DNA from: an uncultured Eubacteriales bacterium
Lineage (GTDB): Bacteria > Bacillota > Clostridia > TANB77 > CAG-508
Direction: 5' to 3'
Length of the DNA: 37,902 bases
Assembly (NCBI GenBank): GCA_949289635.1
Contig: CASEOS010000016.1
Coordinates: forward strand, 1 to 37,902
The notes below the pieces were generated by a model. That model did not search any database. It worked only from the letters and a program-made list of their open reading frames with translations, and had not been told where the DNA came from. Shown one piece after another: positions 8,960-16,567 of the stretch. Numbering within the stretch: the first letter of the stretch is position 1; each line of letters opens with the position of its first letter. The translations under genes were made by a program, and so were the position numbers.

Positions 8960-9340
8960 TTATCCTCTAAATGGCAACTCTTTTAAAATGATTCTGACAA
9001 ACACATTTCCAGCAAAGCTCGCCGCCTGCTCATCAGACCCCATTTTTTCAAATGGGATTGCCATTTTGCGCGGAATTTCAAACTCCTGCAACACCTCTGT
9101 ACTCTCTGACTTGAAATAAAGATATTCCAGAGTCAACTTTTCTTCTGTCTCGCTTTCGCAAGTCAAGAAGAGTTTCATGTCCTTTTTAGGAGCTGCCAGA
9201 ATCATTCCTCCCGCAAACATGACTTCTTCCCTAACAGTCCCAAAGTTGTAATCAAATTCAAGCTGCATTTCCTCCGGAATGTCAAAGAGAAGCTGTTTTC
9301 CCGCTTTGTTGCTAAACCCTATTGCTGCTAACTTAATCAT
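8960..9340 (-). CDS. orphan hypothetical protein, GC-richer (126 aa)
   Basis: No family is recognised. The protein is soluble, mixed beta-strand in character, with no signal or membrane segment. Codons end in G or C far more often than in the neighbours (for example runs such as GCGGCGAGC and CCGGAGG), so it looks acquired. It is a complete transcription unit: AAAGGAG before the ATG, a TGGTATAAT extended -10 at 9391-9399, and a strong terminator. It sits directly downstream of the broken integrase at 9451-10384, which suggests a mobile-element passenger. Confidence 0.75.
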   Translation of the reverse strand: MIKLAAIGFSNKAGKQLLFDIPEEMQLEFDYNFGTVREEVMFAGGMILAAPKKDMKLFLTCESETEEKLTLEYLYFKSESTEVLQEFEIPRKMAIPFEKMGSDEQAASFAGNVFVRIILKELPFRG

Positions 9341-9390
9341 TTTGTTATTCTCCTTTCTACAACTGCCTCGTATATTTATACTACACTTTC

Positions 9391-9399
9391 ATTATACCA
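9391..9399 (-). promoter_or_regulatory. extended -10 promoter of the 126-aa gene
   Basis: On the minus strand TGGTATAAT is a perfect -10 with the TGn extension. The -35 at the 17-bp position (TGGAAA) is weak, as is usual for extended -10 promoters. It lies about 50 bp ahead of the ATG. Confidence 0.6.
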
Positions 9400-9450
9400 C
9401 AAAATACAATATTTTTCCACTTCTATGTAACATATATAGATTGGTTTTCA

Positions 9451-10384
9451 TTACAATTTTTCTAAAAACTTCTTTTTCATTTCATAAGATGAATGCACAT
9501 AACGATTTAATGTAACATCTACACTTGCATGTCCTAAGATTTCACTAAGTGATTTAATATCCATACCCACTTTAATACAATTCGTAGCAAATGTATGTCT
9601 TAAAACATGAAAATTATATTCTTTTACTTTGCTAGCCTTTAAAATTCTCTTAAATATATTTTGATAATTTCTTGGTTCAATATATTGAACCTTTGAACCC
9701 GTCAAAAAAAAAAGCTTCTGAATCTTGCCTCTTTCGCAATTCTTTTAATATATGATAAATCTTATCTGACATAGGAATTGCTCTGATAGATGATTCTGTT
9801 TTACTACTATTTATAATAATTTCTGTTTTTTTTTCAACTGTATATACTCTTTGCAATGTTTTCTTTATATTAATCAATTTCTTTTCAAAATCAATATCTT
9901 CCCATTTTAATGCACAAATTTCTCCTATTCTTAAACCTGTATTTAAGCAAATGAATATACCTAAACTTTTTAAACTATTTTCTGTTAAGCAATATTTTTC
10001 TAATTTATTAACTTCCTTTTTAGATAGCACATTAATTTCCTTTACTCTTACTTTTGGTGAAATAATCAAATCCAAATGTATATTCATGCTATATCTTTGA
10101 TTCGCATATTTTAATATCGATTTCAAAACATTTAATATTTCTTTTACTGATTTTGGGGATAATTCTTTTGTTAATTCATTTGTCATTTGATTATAATCAT
10201 ATTTTTCTAAATCCTTTTTTCTTAATTTTCCTAATCTTTCTTTTAAATATTTTTCTATGCAATACGCATATTTATAATATGTAGATTGTTTGATGGTATT
10301 TCTTTTTAATTCTAACCATTCTGCTGAAATTTCTTCAAATCTAATGGTATAATTTCTACTGATTATTTTATCTAATATCCACAT
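9451..10384 (-). pseudogene. int: tyrosine recombinase/integrase split by a homopolymer frameshift
   Basis: Phage/ICE-type integrase in two frames. The 5' part (9677-10384, 235 codons) has an N-terminal SAM-like core-binding domain and catalytic Arg152 (TGLRIGEICALKW) and Lys195. The 3' part (9451-9705) has HVLRH (His and Arg), the LGHASVDVT histidine and the nucleophile Tyr of NRYVH. The break is at a run of ten A (9704-9713 on the plus strand). Removing one base joins the frames as SEAFF-LTGSKVQYIEP. All catalytic residues survive, so a sequencing error, slippage or recent inactivation are all possible. AAGGAGGG precedes the ATG. No attachment-site repeats were found by eye. Confidence 0.85.
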
Positions 10385-10501
10385 ATTCCCTCCTTTCCTA
10401 TCCCATAGTAAACTATATCACTTTTATACCTTTTTTATCAATCTAACAGTTGGTTATACATAAATTTATGATAATAACAGTGTTATCAAGAATTAAAAGA
10501 A

Positions 10502-10522
10502 AGAGGAGTGTATTACTCCTCT
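10502..10522 (-). terminator. intrinsic terminator of the pilin-like gene
   Basis: Arms AGAGGAG and CTCCTCT (7 bp) with a 7-nt loop, followed on the minus strand by TTTCTTTTAATT. It lies about 55 bp past the stop codon of the 591-aa gene. Confidence 0.75.
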
Positions 10523-10577
10523 ACCTTTATTTATGTTAACATCCAATCAGTTTACCTATATTTTTTCTGTCTTTCAT

Positions 10578-12353
10578 CTATTCCAATACAGGATAACCTT
10601 CTTCTCCTATTTTCCATCTTTTCCATTCTGTATGATTTTGTATATTATTATTTAATGTATTAATAAAATTACGATTATCTTTCATTTCACTTTCGCTATA
10701 TGCTTGTATTCCTTCTTCTACAACTCCAACTTTTTGTGAAAGCTCTTTATTATAATATACATTTTTAATATTTAAACTTGTTTTATCTTTTCCAGGTATT
10801 GCACCAATAATAGCAGATACACATTCTCCTGCATTATATACATTTTCCATATTTAATTTTACAGATTTTGAAATATATCCAATACTAGCTATAATTCCTG
10901 CGTTTTGTGTTTCCCCTAAATTATATGAATTACTAATATTACATTCTAAATCTCTACCATATTCTCCTGCTTGTATCTCTCTTATAATTCCACTATTTTC
11001 ACATTCCTTTAGATTTCCACTATTTATAATTCTTAAAATCCCCATGCAATGTAAATCACATATTCCTGAAGATGCTTTTCCCATATTTATGCAACTATCT
11101 ATTATTACATTTGAAGAGCTCTGTGCTACTCCAACAATTCCTCCTCTCTTAGTGGTATTTCCTAAAATGTCTCCTGTATTGCTACAATTTTTGACACTTT
11201 TTGTTTCACTTCCAGTACATCCTACTATTCCTCCTGCACCCCCATAAGACCAAACTGATCCTGTTATATTAATTTTCCCATAATTTTTACAATTTTCTAT
11301 TTCATTTACATAATCACCAATCATCCCACCAGCCATATTAAAACCTGTTATATCTGCATAATTTATACAATTTTCTATCAATTTAGCACTCGTTCCTATA
11401 ATACCTCCTGTATGTCCAGCACTTTTTATTTCACCAGAAATTTTTAAATTTTTAATAATCGTATATTGCGTATTTCCTGAGCTAAATAACCCTGCTGACC
11501 TTCCAATACCATAACTATTTAGTACAGTATCATTTTCATAATTAATATATAAATTACTTATTTTATTATTTTCTCCATTAAAAATCCCCCAAAAACCATT
11601 ACTAAGTCCTATCGGGGTGAAACCTGTTCCTGTTGTCATTTCATTCATTAATGTATTCCCATCTTCTTCATTTCCATTAATATCTCCAAAATCCGTTCTT
11701 TCACTATTTTGATAAGATAATTTTGATTTAAAATTTAAGCTTGTTTTTAATATCACATATTTTTCTTTAAAATTATTTGATTTCGCTATTTCTACTGGCT
11801 TCCCATTTTCTAACTTGATACCACTTCCATTTACCATATTTGAAAAACTGACTAAATCCTCTATACACCATATCTCATACGGATGTTCTTCACTTCCATC
11901 TAATGTCTCTCCATCTTTTCCTACTGTAATATCTCCTGGATTTTTATCTTTTATGATGTCTTGTGCCTCTCCTACATTTCCATCTTTATCTACTATATAA
12001 TATCGATTAGACTCATTAAATATAATTTCAAATTCATTTCCTATGTCTGTGGCTTCTGTTTTTCCTTCTCCTGTTTCTTTATTTAATTGTTCTTGTAATT
12101 CATCTTCTTCTATATTTCCATATTTGTTATTTCCCATGGCTTGTACGGTTGCTTTTTCTATAATTTCTTTTTCATTGGCTATTTCTGTTTCTTCTTTTGC
12201 TCTACCTGCATTTCCAATAATTCCATTATCTCCTGTTATAGCACTTATGGTGATTCCTGCTAGGATTAATAACACGATAATAGTAATGACTAATGCTAAT
12301 AAGGTAATTCCTTTTTGATTTTCTTTTTCAATTTGTTGCGTATATTTTTTCAT
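10578..12353 (-). CDS. prepilin-like leader fused to GLUG-repeat surface protein
   Basis: 591 aa. Residues 1-15 form a basic leader ending in QKG, followed by a hydrophobic helix ITLLALVITIIVLLILAG (16-33). This is the Clostridia version of a type IV prepilin site, with Ile instead of Phe at +1 and no Glu at +5. Residues about 260-520 hold repeats of the form GGIIG..., GGMIG..., GGIVG... alternating with ENCxNYG-type strands, as in GLUG-motif adhesins predicted to form beta-helices. The C-terminus (GEEGYPVLE) recurs in such surface proteins. No LPXTG motif is present. It is divergent from a sortase gene, and AGAGGT precedes the ATG. A secreted or pilus-tip adhesin is likely; prepilin-peptidase genes are not in the window. 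Confidence 0.8.
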   Translation of the reverse strand: MKKYTQQIEKENQKGITLLALVITIIVLLILAGITISAITGDNGIIGNAGRAKEETEIANEKEIIEKATVQAMGNNKYGNIEEDELQEQLNKETGEGKTEATDIGNEFEIIFNESNRYYIVDKDGNVGEAQDIIKDKNPGDITVGKDGETLDGSEEHPYEIWCIEDLVSFSNMVNGSGIKLENGKPVEIAKSNNFKEKYVILKTSLNFKSKLSYQNSERTDFGDINGNEEDGNTLMNEMTTGTGFTPIGLSNGFWGIFNGENNKISNLYINYENDTVLNSYGIGRSAGLFSSGNTQYTIIKNLKISGEIKSAGHTGGIIGTSAKLIENCINYADITGFNMAGGMIGDYVNEIENCKNYGKINITGSVWSYGGAGGIVGCTGSETKSVKNCSNTGDILGNTTKRGGIVGVAQSSSNVIIDSCINMGKASSGICDLHCMGILRIINSGNLKECENSGIIREIQAGEYGRDLECNISNSYNLGETQNAGIIASIGYISKSVKLNMENVYNAGECVSAIIGAIPGKDKTSLNIKNVYYNKELSQKVGVVEEGIQAYSESEMKDNRNFINTLNNNIQNHTEWKRWKIGEEGYPVLE

Positions 12354-12404
12354 TTCTATACCTCTTTTCTCTATTTTCTTTTGTTTTCAAGTATTTTGTG
12401 AACT

Positions 12405-12443
12405 TTATATTTTCTTTTAGTACAATACTCTAAGAAAATATAA
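12405..12443. promoter_or_regulatory. 39-bp imperfect palindrome upstream of the pilin-like gene
   Basis: A perfect 12-bp outer stem (TTATATTTTCTT with AAGAAAATATAA) and an inner AGTA-CAA-TACT dyad share one centre near 12424. The inner part, AGTACAATACTCT (12419-12431), occurs as its reverse complement at 12580-12592 in the sortase leader. It lies about 50 bp ahead of the pilin start codon. No T-tract follows, so a protein-binding site is more likely than a terminator. Confidence 0.5.
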
Positions 12444-12532
12444 TCGTTTCTTATGCTTGATAATAGAGGTATAGCACTTTTTTATATTTTTCCTTCTAAT
12501 TAATTTTTCTATTTAATTTTTTTCTTTTTATA

Positions 12533-12604
12533 TTGCTATTACTGTTTTTTATTGGTATAATTTGATTATAAAAAGTCGTAGAGTATTGTACTCCACGACT
12601 TTTT
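12533..12604 (+). promoter_or_regulatory. promoter followed at once by a terminator-like hairpin (sortase leader)
   Basis: The plus-strand -10 is TGGTATAAT (12552-12560), extended, with -35 TTGCTA (12533-12538) at a 16-bp spacing. The hairpin at 12570-12604 begins near the expected transcript start. Its arms are AAAAAGTCGT and ACGACTTTTT, with GAGTA-TTG-TACTC inside, and it ends in a T-tract. This suggests attenuation or a dyad operator. It sits upstream of both divergent genes, so it is not their 3' terminator. Confidence 0.55.
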
Positions 12605-12711
12605 CTGTTTTCCTATTGCGTTTTCCAGTTTTTTATTTCATATTTTTATGATATACGGAAATACTAATAGTTAATAGAAATTGAATTTTGCAATTAAATG
12701 AAAGGAATGGT

Positions 12712-13407
12712 ATGTATATGAATCAAATTATCAATATTGACTTGAACAAACATATAGACCAATCAGAAGATTCTAATAATCAATATCCAATTTCTTCTAA
12801 AAAACATTCCTATAAAAAGATTTTTAATATTCAATTTTTTCTTTCTATTGTGGCTATACTTATTATTACTTCTGTTTTTACTTATTACAAAATTTCTCTA
12901 AATCATAAAGAGGATTTTTCTAATTTATTAATTAATAATTATAGTATCACCAAATTGTATTCGAATAATACCAATAGTGATGTAAATACTTCTCCCCTTG
13001 AACCTAATAGCATTATTGGAATTATTGAAATACCAGTTTTAAATCTTTCTTATCCTATTTTTAATGAATTATCTGATGAATTATTAAAAACATCTCCTTG
13101 TCGTTTTTTTGGAGATTTTCCTTTCGTAAATTCTAATACTACTAATCTATGTATTGCTGGACATAATTATGACAATAATAAATTCTTTAGTAAACTTAAA
13201 GATTTAAATATAAATGATAAAATATATATATATGATACTTCCGATAATCAATACACATATTCTGTTATTAAAAATTATGAAGTAAAATCTGATGATTTAT
13301 CTCCTGTATATCATACCATTACAGATTCTTTTGAATTAACTTTAGTTACCTGCAATAATTTTAATGGTAATCGAATTATTATAAAAGCAAAAATTGAAGA
13401 TGTTTAA
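12712..13407 (+). CDS. sortase (class D-like), membrane-bound transpeptidase
   Basis: Cleaves a sorting signal between Thr and Gly and attaches the protein to the cell wall. 231 aa from the chosen ATG. The frame is open from TTG at 12688, but AAAGGA lies just before ATG 12712. One membrane helix spans residues about 40-59, then a linker, then the sortase beta-barrel. The catalytic residues are His151 (IAGHN), Cys214 (LVTC) and Arg221 (NRIIIKA). The short LPNTG protein lies convergently downstream and is the obvious local substrate. The stop codon is inside the shared terminator loop. The class assignment is tentative. Confidence 0.9.
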   Translation: MYMNQIINIDLNKHIDQSEDSNNQYPISSKKHSYKKIFNIQFFLSIVAILIITSVFTYYKISLNHKEDFSNLLINNYSITKLYSNNTNSDVNTSPLEPNSIIGIIEIPVLNLSYPIFNELSDELLKTSPCRFFGDFPFVNSNTTNLCIAGHNYDNNKFFSKLKDLNINDKIYIYDTSDNQYTYSVIKNYEVKSDDLSPVYHTITDSFELTLVTCNNFNGNRIIIKAKIEDV

Positions 13408-13420
13408 CCATCTTCAATTT
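13391..13420. terminator. bidirectional terminator between sortase and LPXTG gene
   Basis: Perfect 12-bp arms AAATTGAAGATG and CATCTTCAATTT with a 6-nt loop that contains the sortase TAA. Flanking A and T runs let it serve both convergent genes. Confidence 0.85.
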
Positions 13421-13435
13421 TATTATCAACATTTA

Positions 13436-13819
13436 TTAATCAATATTTCTATAATCTTTTATCTTTTTATATGCATAAATTGCTGAAATTGCAAATACAA
13501 CAACTAATAATACTGTTGGTAAAGAATCTGCTATACCAGTATTTGGTAAAGAATTTGTAGTACTTGTTCTATTTGCTGTATTTCTTAATGCATTTAAATT
13601 TTGAACATTACTTGCATTAGAATTTGTATTTCTTGTATTTGTATTTCCAGAGTTTGTATTTCCTGTATTTGATGTGTTCTCTGTATTTGATGATGTATTA
13701 TCTGTTAATATATCCTCAAACCCTTCATCTGTTGCTGCATATACTGGTGTGATTGCAAATATAAGCATTGCACACATTAAAATTACTAAAAAACTTTTTA
13801 AAATAATTGATTTTTTCAT
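13436..13819 (-). CDS. short LPXTG cell-wall-anchored protein (127 aa)
   Basis: Signal peptide at residues 1-28 (ending PVYA), then about 60 residues very rich in Asn, Thr and Ser with NTGNTNSGNT-like repeats. The sorting signal LPNTG is at 91-95, followed by a hydrophobic helix and the basic tail YKKIKDYRN. The mature protein has no folded domain visible, so it resembles a stalk or spacer. It faces the sortase gene across a shared terminator and is probably its substrate. AAGGAGAGG precedes the ATG. A good promoter lies upstream. Confidence 0.85.
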   Translation of the reverse strand: MKKSIILKSFLVILMCAMLIFAITPVYAATDEGFEDILTDNTSSNTENTSNTGNTNSGNTNTRNTNSNASNVQNLNALRNTANRTSTTNSLPNTGIADSLPTVLLVVVFAISAIYAYKKIKDYRNID

Positions 13820-13876
13820 ATTACCTCTCCTTACTTCAAATAGTATATTTTTTCGATTACTCTATAAACAATTATT

Positions 13877-13905
13877 ATTATAGCACGTTTTTTCAATAAT
13901 TGCAA
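13877..13905 (-). promoter_or_regulatory. sigma-A promoter of the LPXTG gene
   Basis: On the minus strand the -35 is TTGCAA (13900-13905) and the -10 is TATAAT (13877-13882), with a 17-bp spacer and a leader of about 50 nt. Confidence 0.75.
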
Positions 13906-14026
13906 GTCCACAAACACACTATTATCTTTTGTTTACATTATCATTATAATATACTTATTTTATTCTTTCGTCAATACATTTTTATATATTTTTCATTACA
14001 TTTTTATTACAAGAATGTTACCTCTA

Positions 14027-15118
14027 TTATACATTAAATTTAAATAGCACAATATCTCCATCTTGCATGATGTACTCTTTTCCTTCTGATCTAACTAATC
14101 CTTTTTCTCTTGCAGTAATCATTGAACCTTGTTCCACTAAATCTTTAAAAGAAACTACCTCTGCTTTAATAAATCCTCTTTCAATATCTGAATGTATCTT
14201 TCCAGCCGCTTGTGGAGCCTTTGTTCCTTTTTTGATTGTCCATGCTCTAACTTCTGGTTCTCCAGCTGTTAGGAATGACATTAATCCTAGTAAATCATAA
14301 CTTTTTTTGATAACCTTATCTAATCCTGATTCTTCTAATCCTAACATTTCTAACATTTCTTTTTTATCATTATCATCTAATCCTGATAATTCTTCTTCTA
14401 CTTTAACACATAATGGTATAACTTCTGCTTTCTCTTTTGCAGCATATTCCTTTACTTTTTTGACCATTTGGTCATTTTCTGCATCACTTAATTGCTCCTC
14501 AGATACATTTGCGATATACAATATTGGTTTTGTTGTTAATAAAAACATATCTTTTACTAATGCTTGTTCATCTTCATTAAACTCAATTGCTCTTGCTGAA
14601 ATTCCATTTTCTAAACTTTCTTTTATTTTTTCTAATAAATTAATTTCTTCTTGATATTTTTTATCTGCTTTTAAATTTTTCTTTGCTTTATCTAATCTTT
14701 TATTAATAGTCTCTATATCTGCAAATATTAATTCTAAATTAATCGTTTCTATATCTCTTACTGGATCTATGCTTCCATCAACATGAACAATGTTAGAATC
14801 CTCAAAACATCTTACCACTTCACATATAGCATCTGTTTCACGAATATGTGATAAAAATTTATTTCCTAAACCTTCTCCTTTACTTGCGCCTTTTACTAAT
14901 CCTGCTATATCCACAAATTCTATAACTGCATGTGTTGTTTTTTGTGGATGATACATCTTCGTTAATACATCTAATCTTTCATCTGGAACAGGTACCACAC
15001 CTATATTTGGTTCTATTGTACAAAATGGATAGTTGGCACATTCTGCCCCTGCTTTTGTTATACTATTAAATAATGTACTTTTTCCTACATTTGGTAATCC
15101 AACAATTCCTAACTTCAT
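14027..15118 (-). CDS. ychF: redox-regulated ATPase YchF (Obg/OLA1 family)
   Basis: Universally conserved P-loop protein that binds ATP rather than GTP and associates with ribosomes. 363 aa is the family length. G1 is GLPNVGKST (residues 7-15), G2 region NYPFCTIEPN, G3 DIAGL, and the C-terminal TGS domain ends in GDIVLFKFNV. The SKGEGLGNKFLSHIRE stretch is characteristic. It is monocistronic, with its own strong promoter and a palindrome at the expected transcript start (15146-15164). Confidence 0.97.
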   Translation of the reverse strand: MKLGIVGLPNVGKSTLFNSITKAGAECANYPFCTIEPNIGVVPVPDERLDVLTKMYHPQKTTHAVIEFVDIAGLVKGASKGEGLGNKFLSHIRETDAICEVVRCFEDSNIVHVDGSIDPVRDIETINLELIFADIETINKRLDKAKKNLKADKKYQEEINLLEKIKESLENGISARAIEFNEDEQALVKDMFLLTTKPILYIANVSEEQLSDAENDQMVKKVKEYAAKEKAEVIPLCVKVEEELSGLDDNDKKEMLEMLGLEESGLDKVIKKSYDLLGLMSFLTAGEPEVRAWTIKKGTKAPQAAGKIHSDIERGFIKAEVVSFKDLVEQGSMITAREKGLVRSEGKEYIMQDGDIVLFKFNV

Positions 15119-15145
15119 TTTTTCATTCCTTCTTCTATTTTGATT

Positions 15146-15200
15146 TAAGTAGTTAAACTACTTACTAGCGTATTTTATCATACATAGTTTACTTCGTCAA
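15146..15200 (-). promoter_or_regulatory. ychF promoter with start-site palindrome
   Basis: On the minus strand the -35 is TTGACG (15195-15200) and the -10 is TAAAAT (15172-15177), with a 17-bp spacer. The palindrome TAAGTAGTTAAACTACTTA (15146-15164, 9-bp perfect arms) begins where transcription should start. It could be an operator or a 5' RNA hairpin. Confidence 0.7.
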
Positions 15201-15224
15201 TTGCTAAAGGTATCGAAAATTAAG

Positions 15225-16034
15225 TTATTGTATATAAATTGAAGGATCGATTGCAATAGAATCTTTTAATATTTCAAAATGCAAGTGTGGTTCATCTGCA
15301 ATCTCAAATACAGCACTATTTCCAACAGTTCCTATGGATTGTCCTTTTTCTACTGATTCTCCTTCTACCACAAATTCAGAAGTTAATAAATTAGAATATA
15401 CAGTTTGATACGTATCATCATGTTCAATGACAATTGTTAAACCATATCTAGGGTCATTTTTTATAGATTTTACAACACCTGCTTCTGCTGCTTTTACAAC
15501 TGTTGTTTTGTCTGCCTTTATATCAATCCCATTATGTGTAACCCATTCTTCTAATGTTTCTGAATATACTAAATTTTCTTGTGCAAATTCTCTGACAATT
15601 TCTCCTTCCACAGGTCTTTGGAATGATAATTCTTTTACTTCCTGTGTTTCTTCTATTTCCTCACTTGTTGTATTTTGTGTAGTATTTGCACTTACACTAC
15701 TACTTTCTACACTTTCATTACTACTTATATTTTGTACAGTTTCATTTTGCATATTTTCTTGTTTAGCTTCTTCTTCACTTTCTTCAACTGTTTTTCCAAT
15801 TTCTGTACTTGCACTTTCTGTTTCATCATTATATTCATTTGTATCTCCTATCATATCTGTCATCTGGTCTAATGTCATTGTTTCATCTTTCACATCTTGA
15901 TTTATTTTTTGACTATATAACAGAAGAGAAATGATGATGATGGCAACAACAATTGCTCCCATTACTACATAAGAAATTATTTTGTCATTTATATGTTTTT
16001 CCCTTATATGTTTTAAATGAATATCCTTTTTCAT
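15225..16034 (-). CDS. spoIIQ: SpoIIQ-like LytM/M23 engulfment protein
   Basis: Forespore membrane protein that interacts with SpoIIIAH across the septum. 269 aa from the ATG at 16034, chosen for AAGGAGG six bases upstream; the frame is open further upstream without a good site. One membrane helix spans about 20-41, then an acidic Ser/Glu/Asn-rich linker (about 55-135), then the LytM domain. The zinc-site residues are intact: His167 and Asp171 (HNGID) and His250/His252 (HLHFE). Clostridial SpoIIQ usually keeps these, unlike Bacillus SpoIIQ. The position in a spoIIA/spoIID locus and the sigma-F-like promoter support SpoIIQ over a generic M23 endopeptidase. Confidence 0.85.
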   Translation of the reverse strand: MKKDIHLKHIREKHINDKIISYVVMGAIVVAIIIISLLLYSQKINQDVKDETMTLDQMTDMIGDTNEYNDETESASTEIGKTVEESEEEAKQENMQNETVQNISSNESVESSSVSANTTQNTTSEEIEETQEVKELSFQRPVEGEIVREFAQENLVYSETLEEWVTHNGIDIKADKTTVVKAAEAGVVKSIKNDPRYGLTIVIEHDDTYQTVYSNLLTSEFVVEGESVEKGQSIGTVGNSAVFEIADEPHLHFEILKDSIAIDPSIYIQ

Positions 16035-16063
16035 ATAATCCTCCTTAAATACTTTATTATTAC

Positions 16064-16092
16064 AAGTATTTCCTTTTTTTAAAAGAATATAC
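16064..16092 (-). promoter_or_regulatory. candidate sigma-F promoter of spoIIQ
   Basis: On the minus strand GTATA (16088-16092), 14 bp, then GGAAATACTT (16064-16073). This fits the sigma-F pattern GYWTA / GGNRANAHTR except at the last base. The ATG follows about 30 bp later. In Bacillus spoIIQ is a sigma-F gene, and sigF lies 1.6 kb away here. Confidence 0.6.
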
Positions 16093-16130
16093 ATTTTTTA
16101 ATAATTTTTTGAAAATAAAAATAACATGCT

Positions 16131-16559
16131 TAACTTGTTGCATTCCTAGTCTTTTTGTCCAGTGGCGGGTTCACACTTTTTATGAAGTTTTCGGTTCAAT
16201 ACGATATTTAAGAATTTGTAATATCATTTATTGCGCCTCTTTCATTCAGGCTCAATCCAGTGATATATTCATTTCGCATAATATGTCGAATGTGATTGGA
16301 GTACTTGTACTCTTTCTTAATCAAAAATAAATGAGGAAGCGCGAATTCTTGCAGCGAGAGGCTCATTTATTTTTGATCTAGAAAGAGTAATGTACGTATT
16401 GATCCGAGACATTTATAAGAAATGAATATATCACTGGATTGCCCATGAACATTCCTCAATAAATGATTAACAAATTCTAAAATATCTCCAATCACATTCA
16501 AACTTCATAAAAAGTGTGAACCCGCCACTGGACAAAAAGACTAGGAATGTAACAAGTTA
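16131..16559. repeat. 429-bp giant imperfect palindrome (MITE-like) with crossed internal blocks
   Basis: The outer arms 16131-16190 and 16500-16559 are reverse complements at 59 of 60 positions. Further nested pairs are about 16204-16232 with 16452-16485, 16253-16275 with 16419-16441 (23/23), 16308-16316 with 16381-16389, and 16320-16335 with 16362-16377. The tip is 16336-16361. Two blocks break the symmetry: X (16191-16203) and Y (16288-16301). Their complements are X' (16395-16407, 12/13) and Y' (16486-16499, 14/14), placed so that X faces Y' and Y faces X'. No protein-coding signal is present. It ends 8 bp from the spoIID stop codon. The base composition is GC-richer than the flanks at the ends. 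No clear target duplication was found. Confidence 0.85.
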
Positions 16560-16567
16560 TTTGCTAT

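Noticed and set aside
13674..13883. Plus-strand frames opposite the LPXTG protein and other minus-strand genes
   Set aside because: Shadow frames of well supported genes, without ribosome sites.
15225..16034. Generic M23 cell-wall endopeptidase
   Set aside because: Intact catalytic residues allow it, but the sigma-F-like promoter, single anchor helix and sporulation neighbours favour SpoIIQ.
16109..16330. 73-residue plus-strand frame inside the giant palindrome
   Set aside because: Lies wholly in the inverted-repeat element, has no ribosome site and no protein-like conservation; chance frame.
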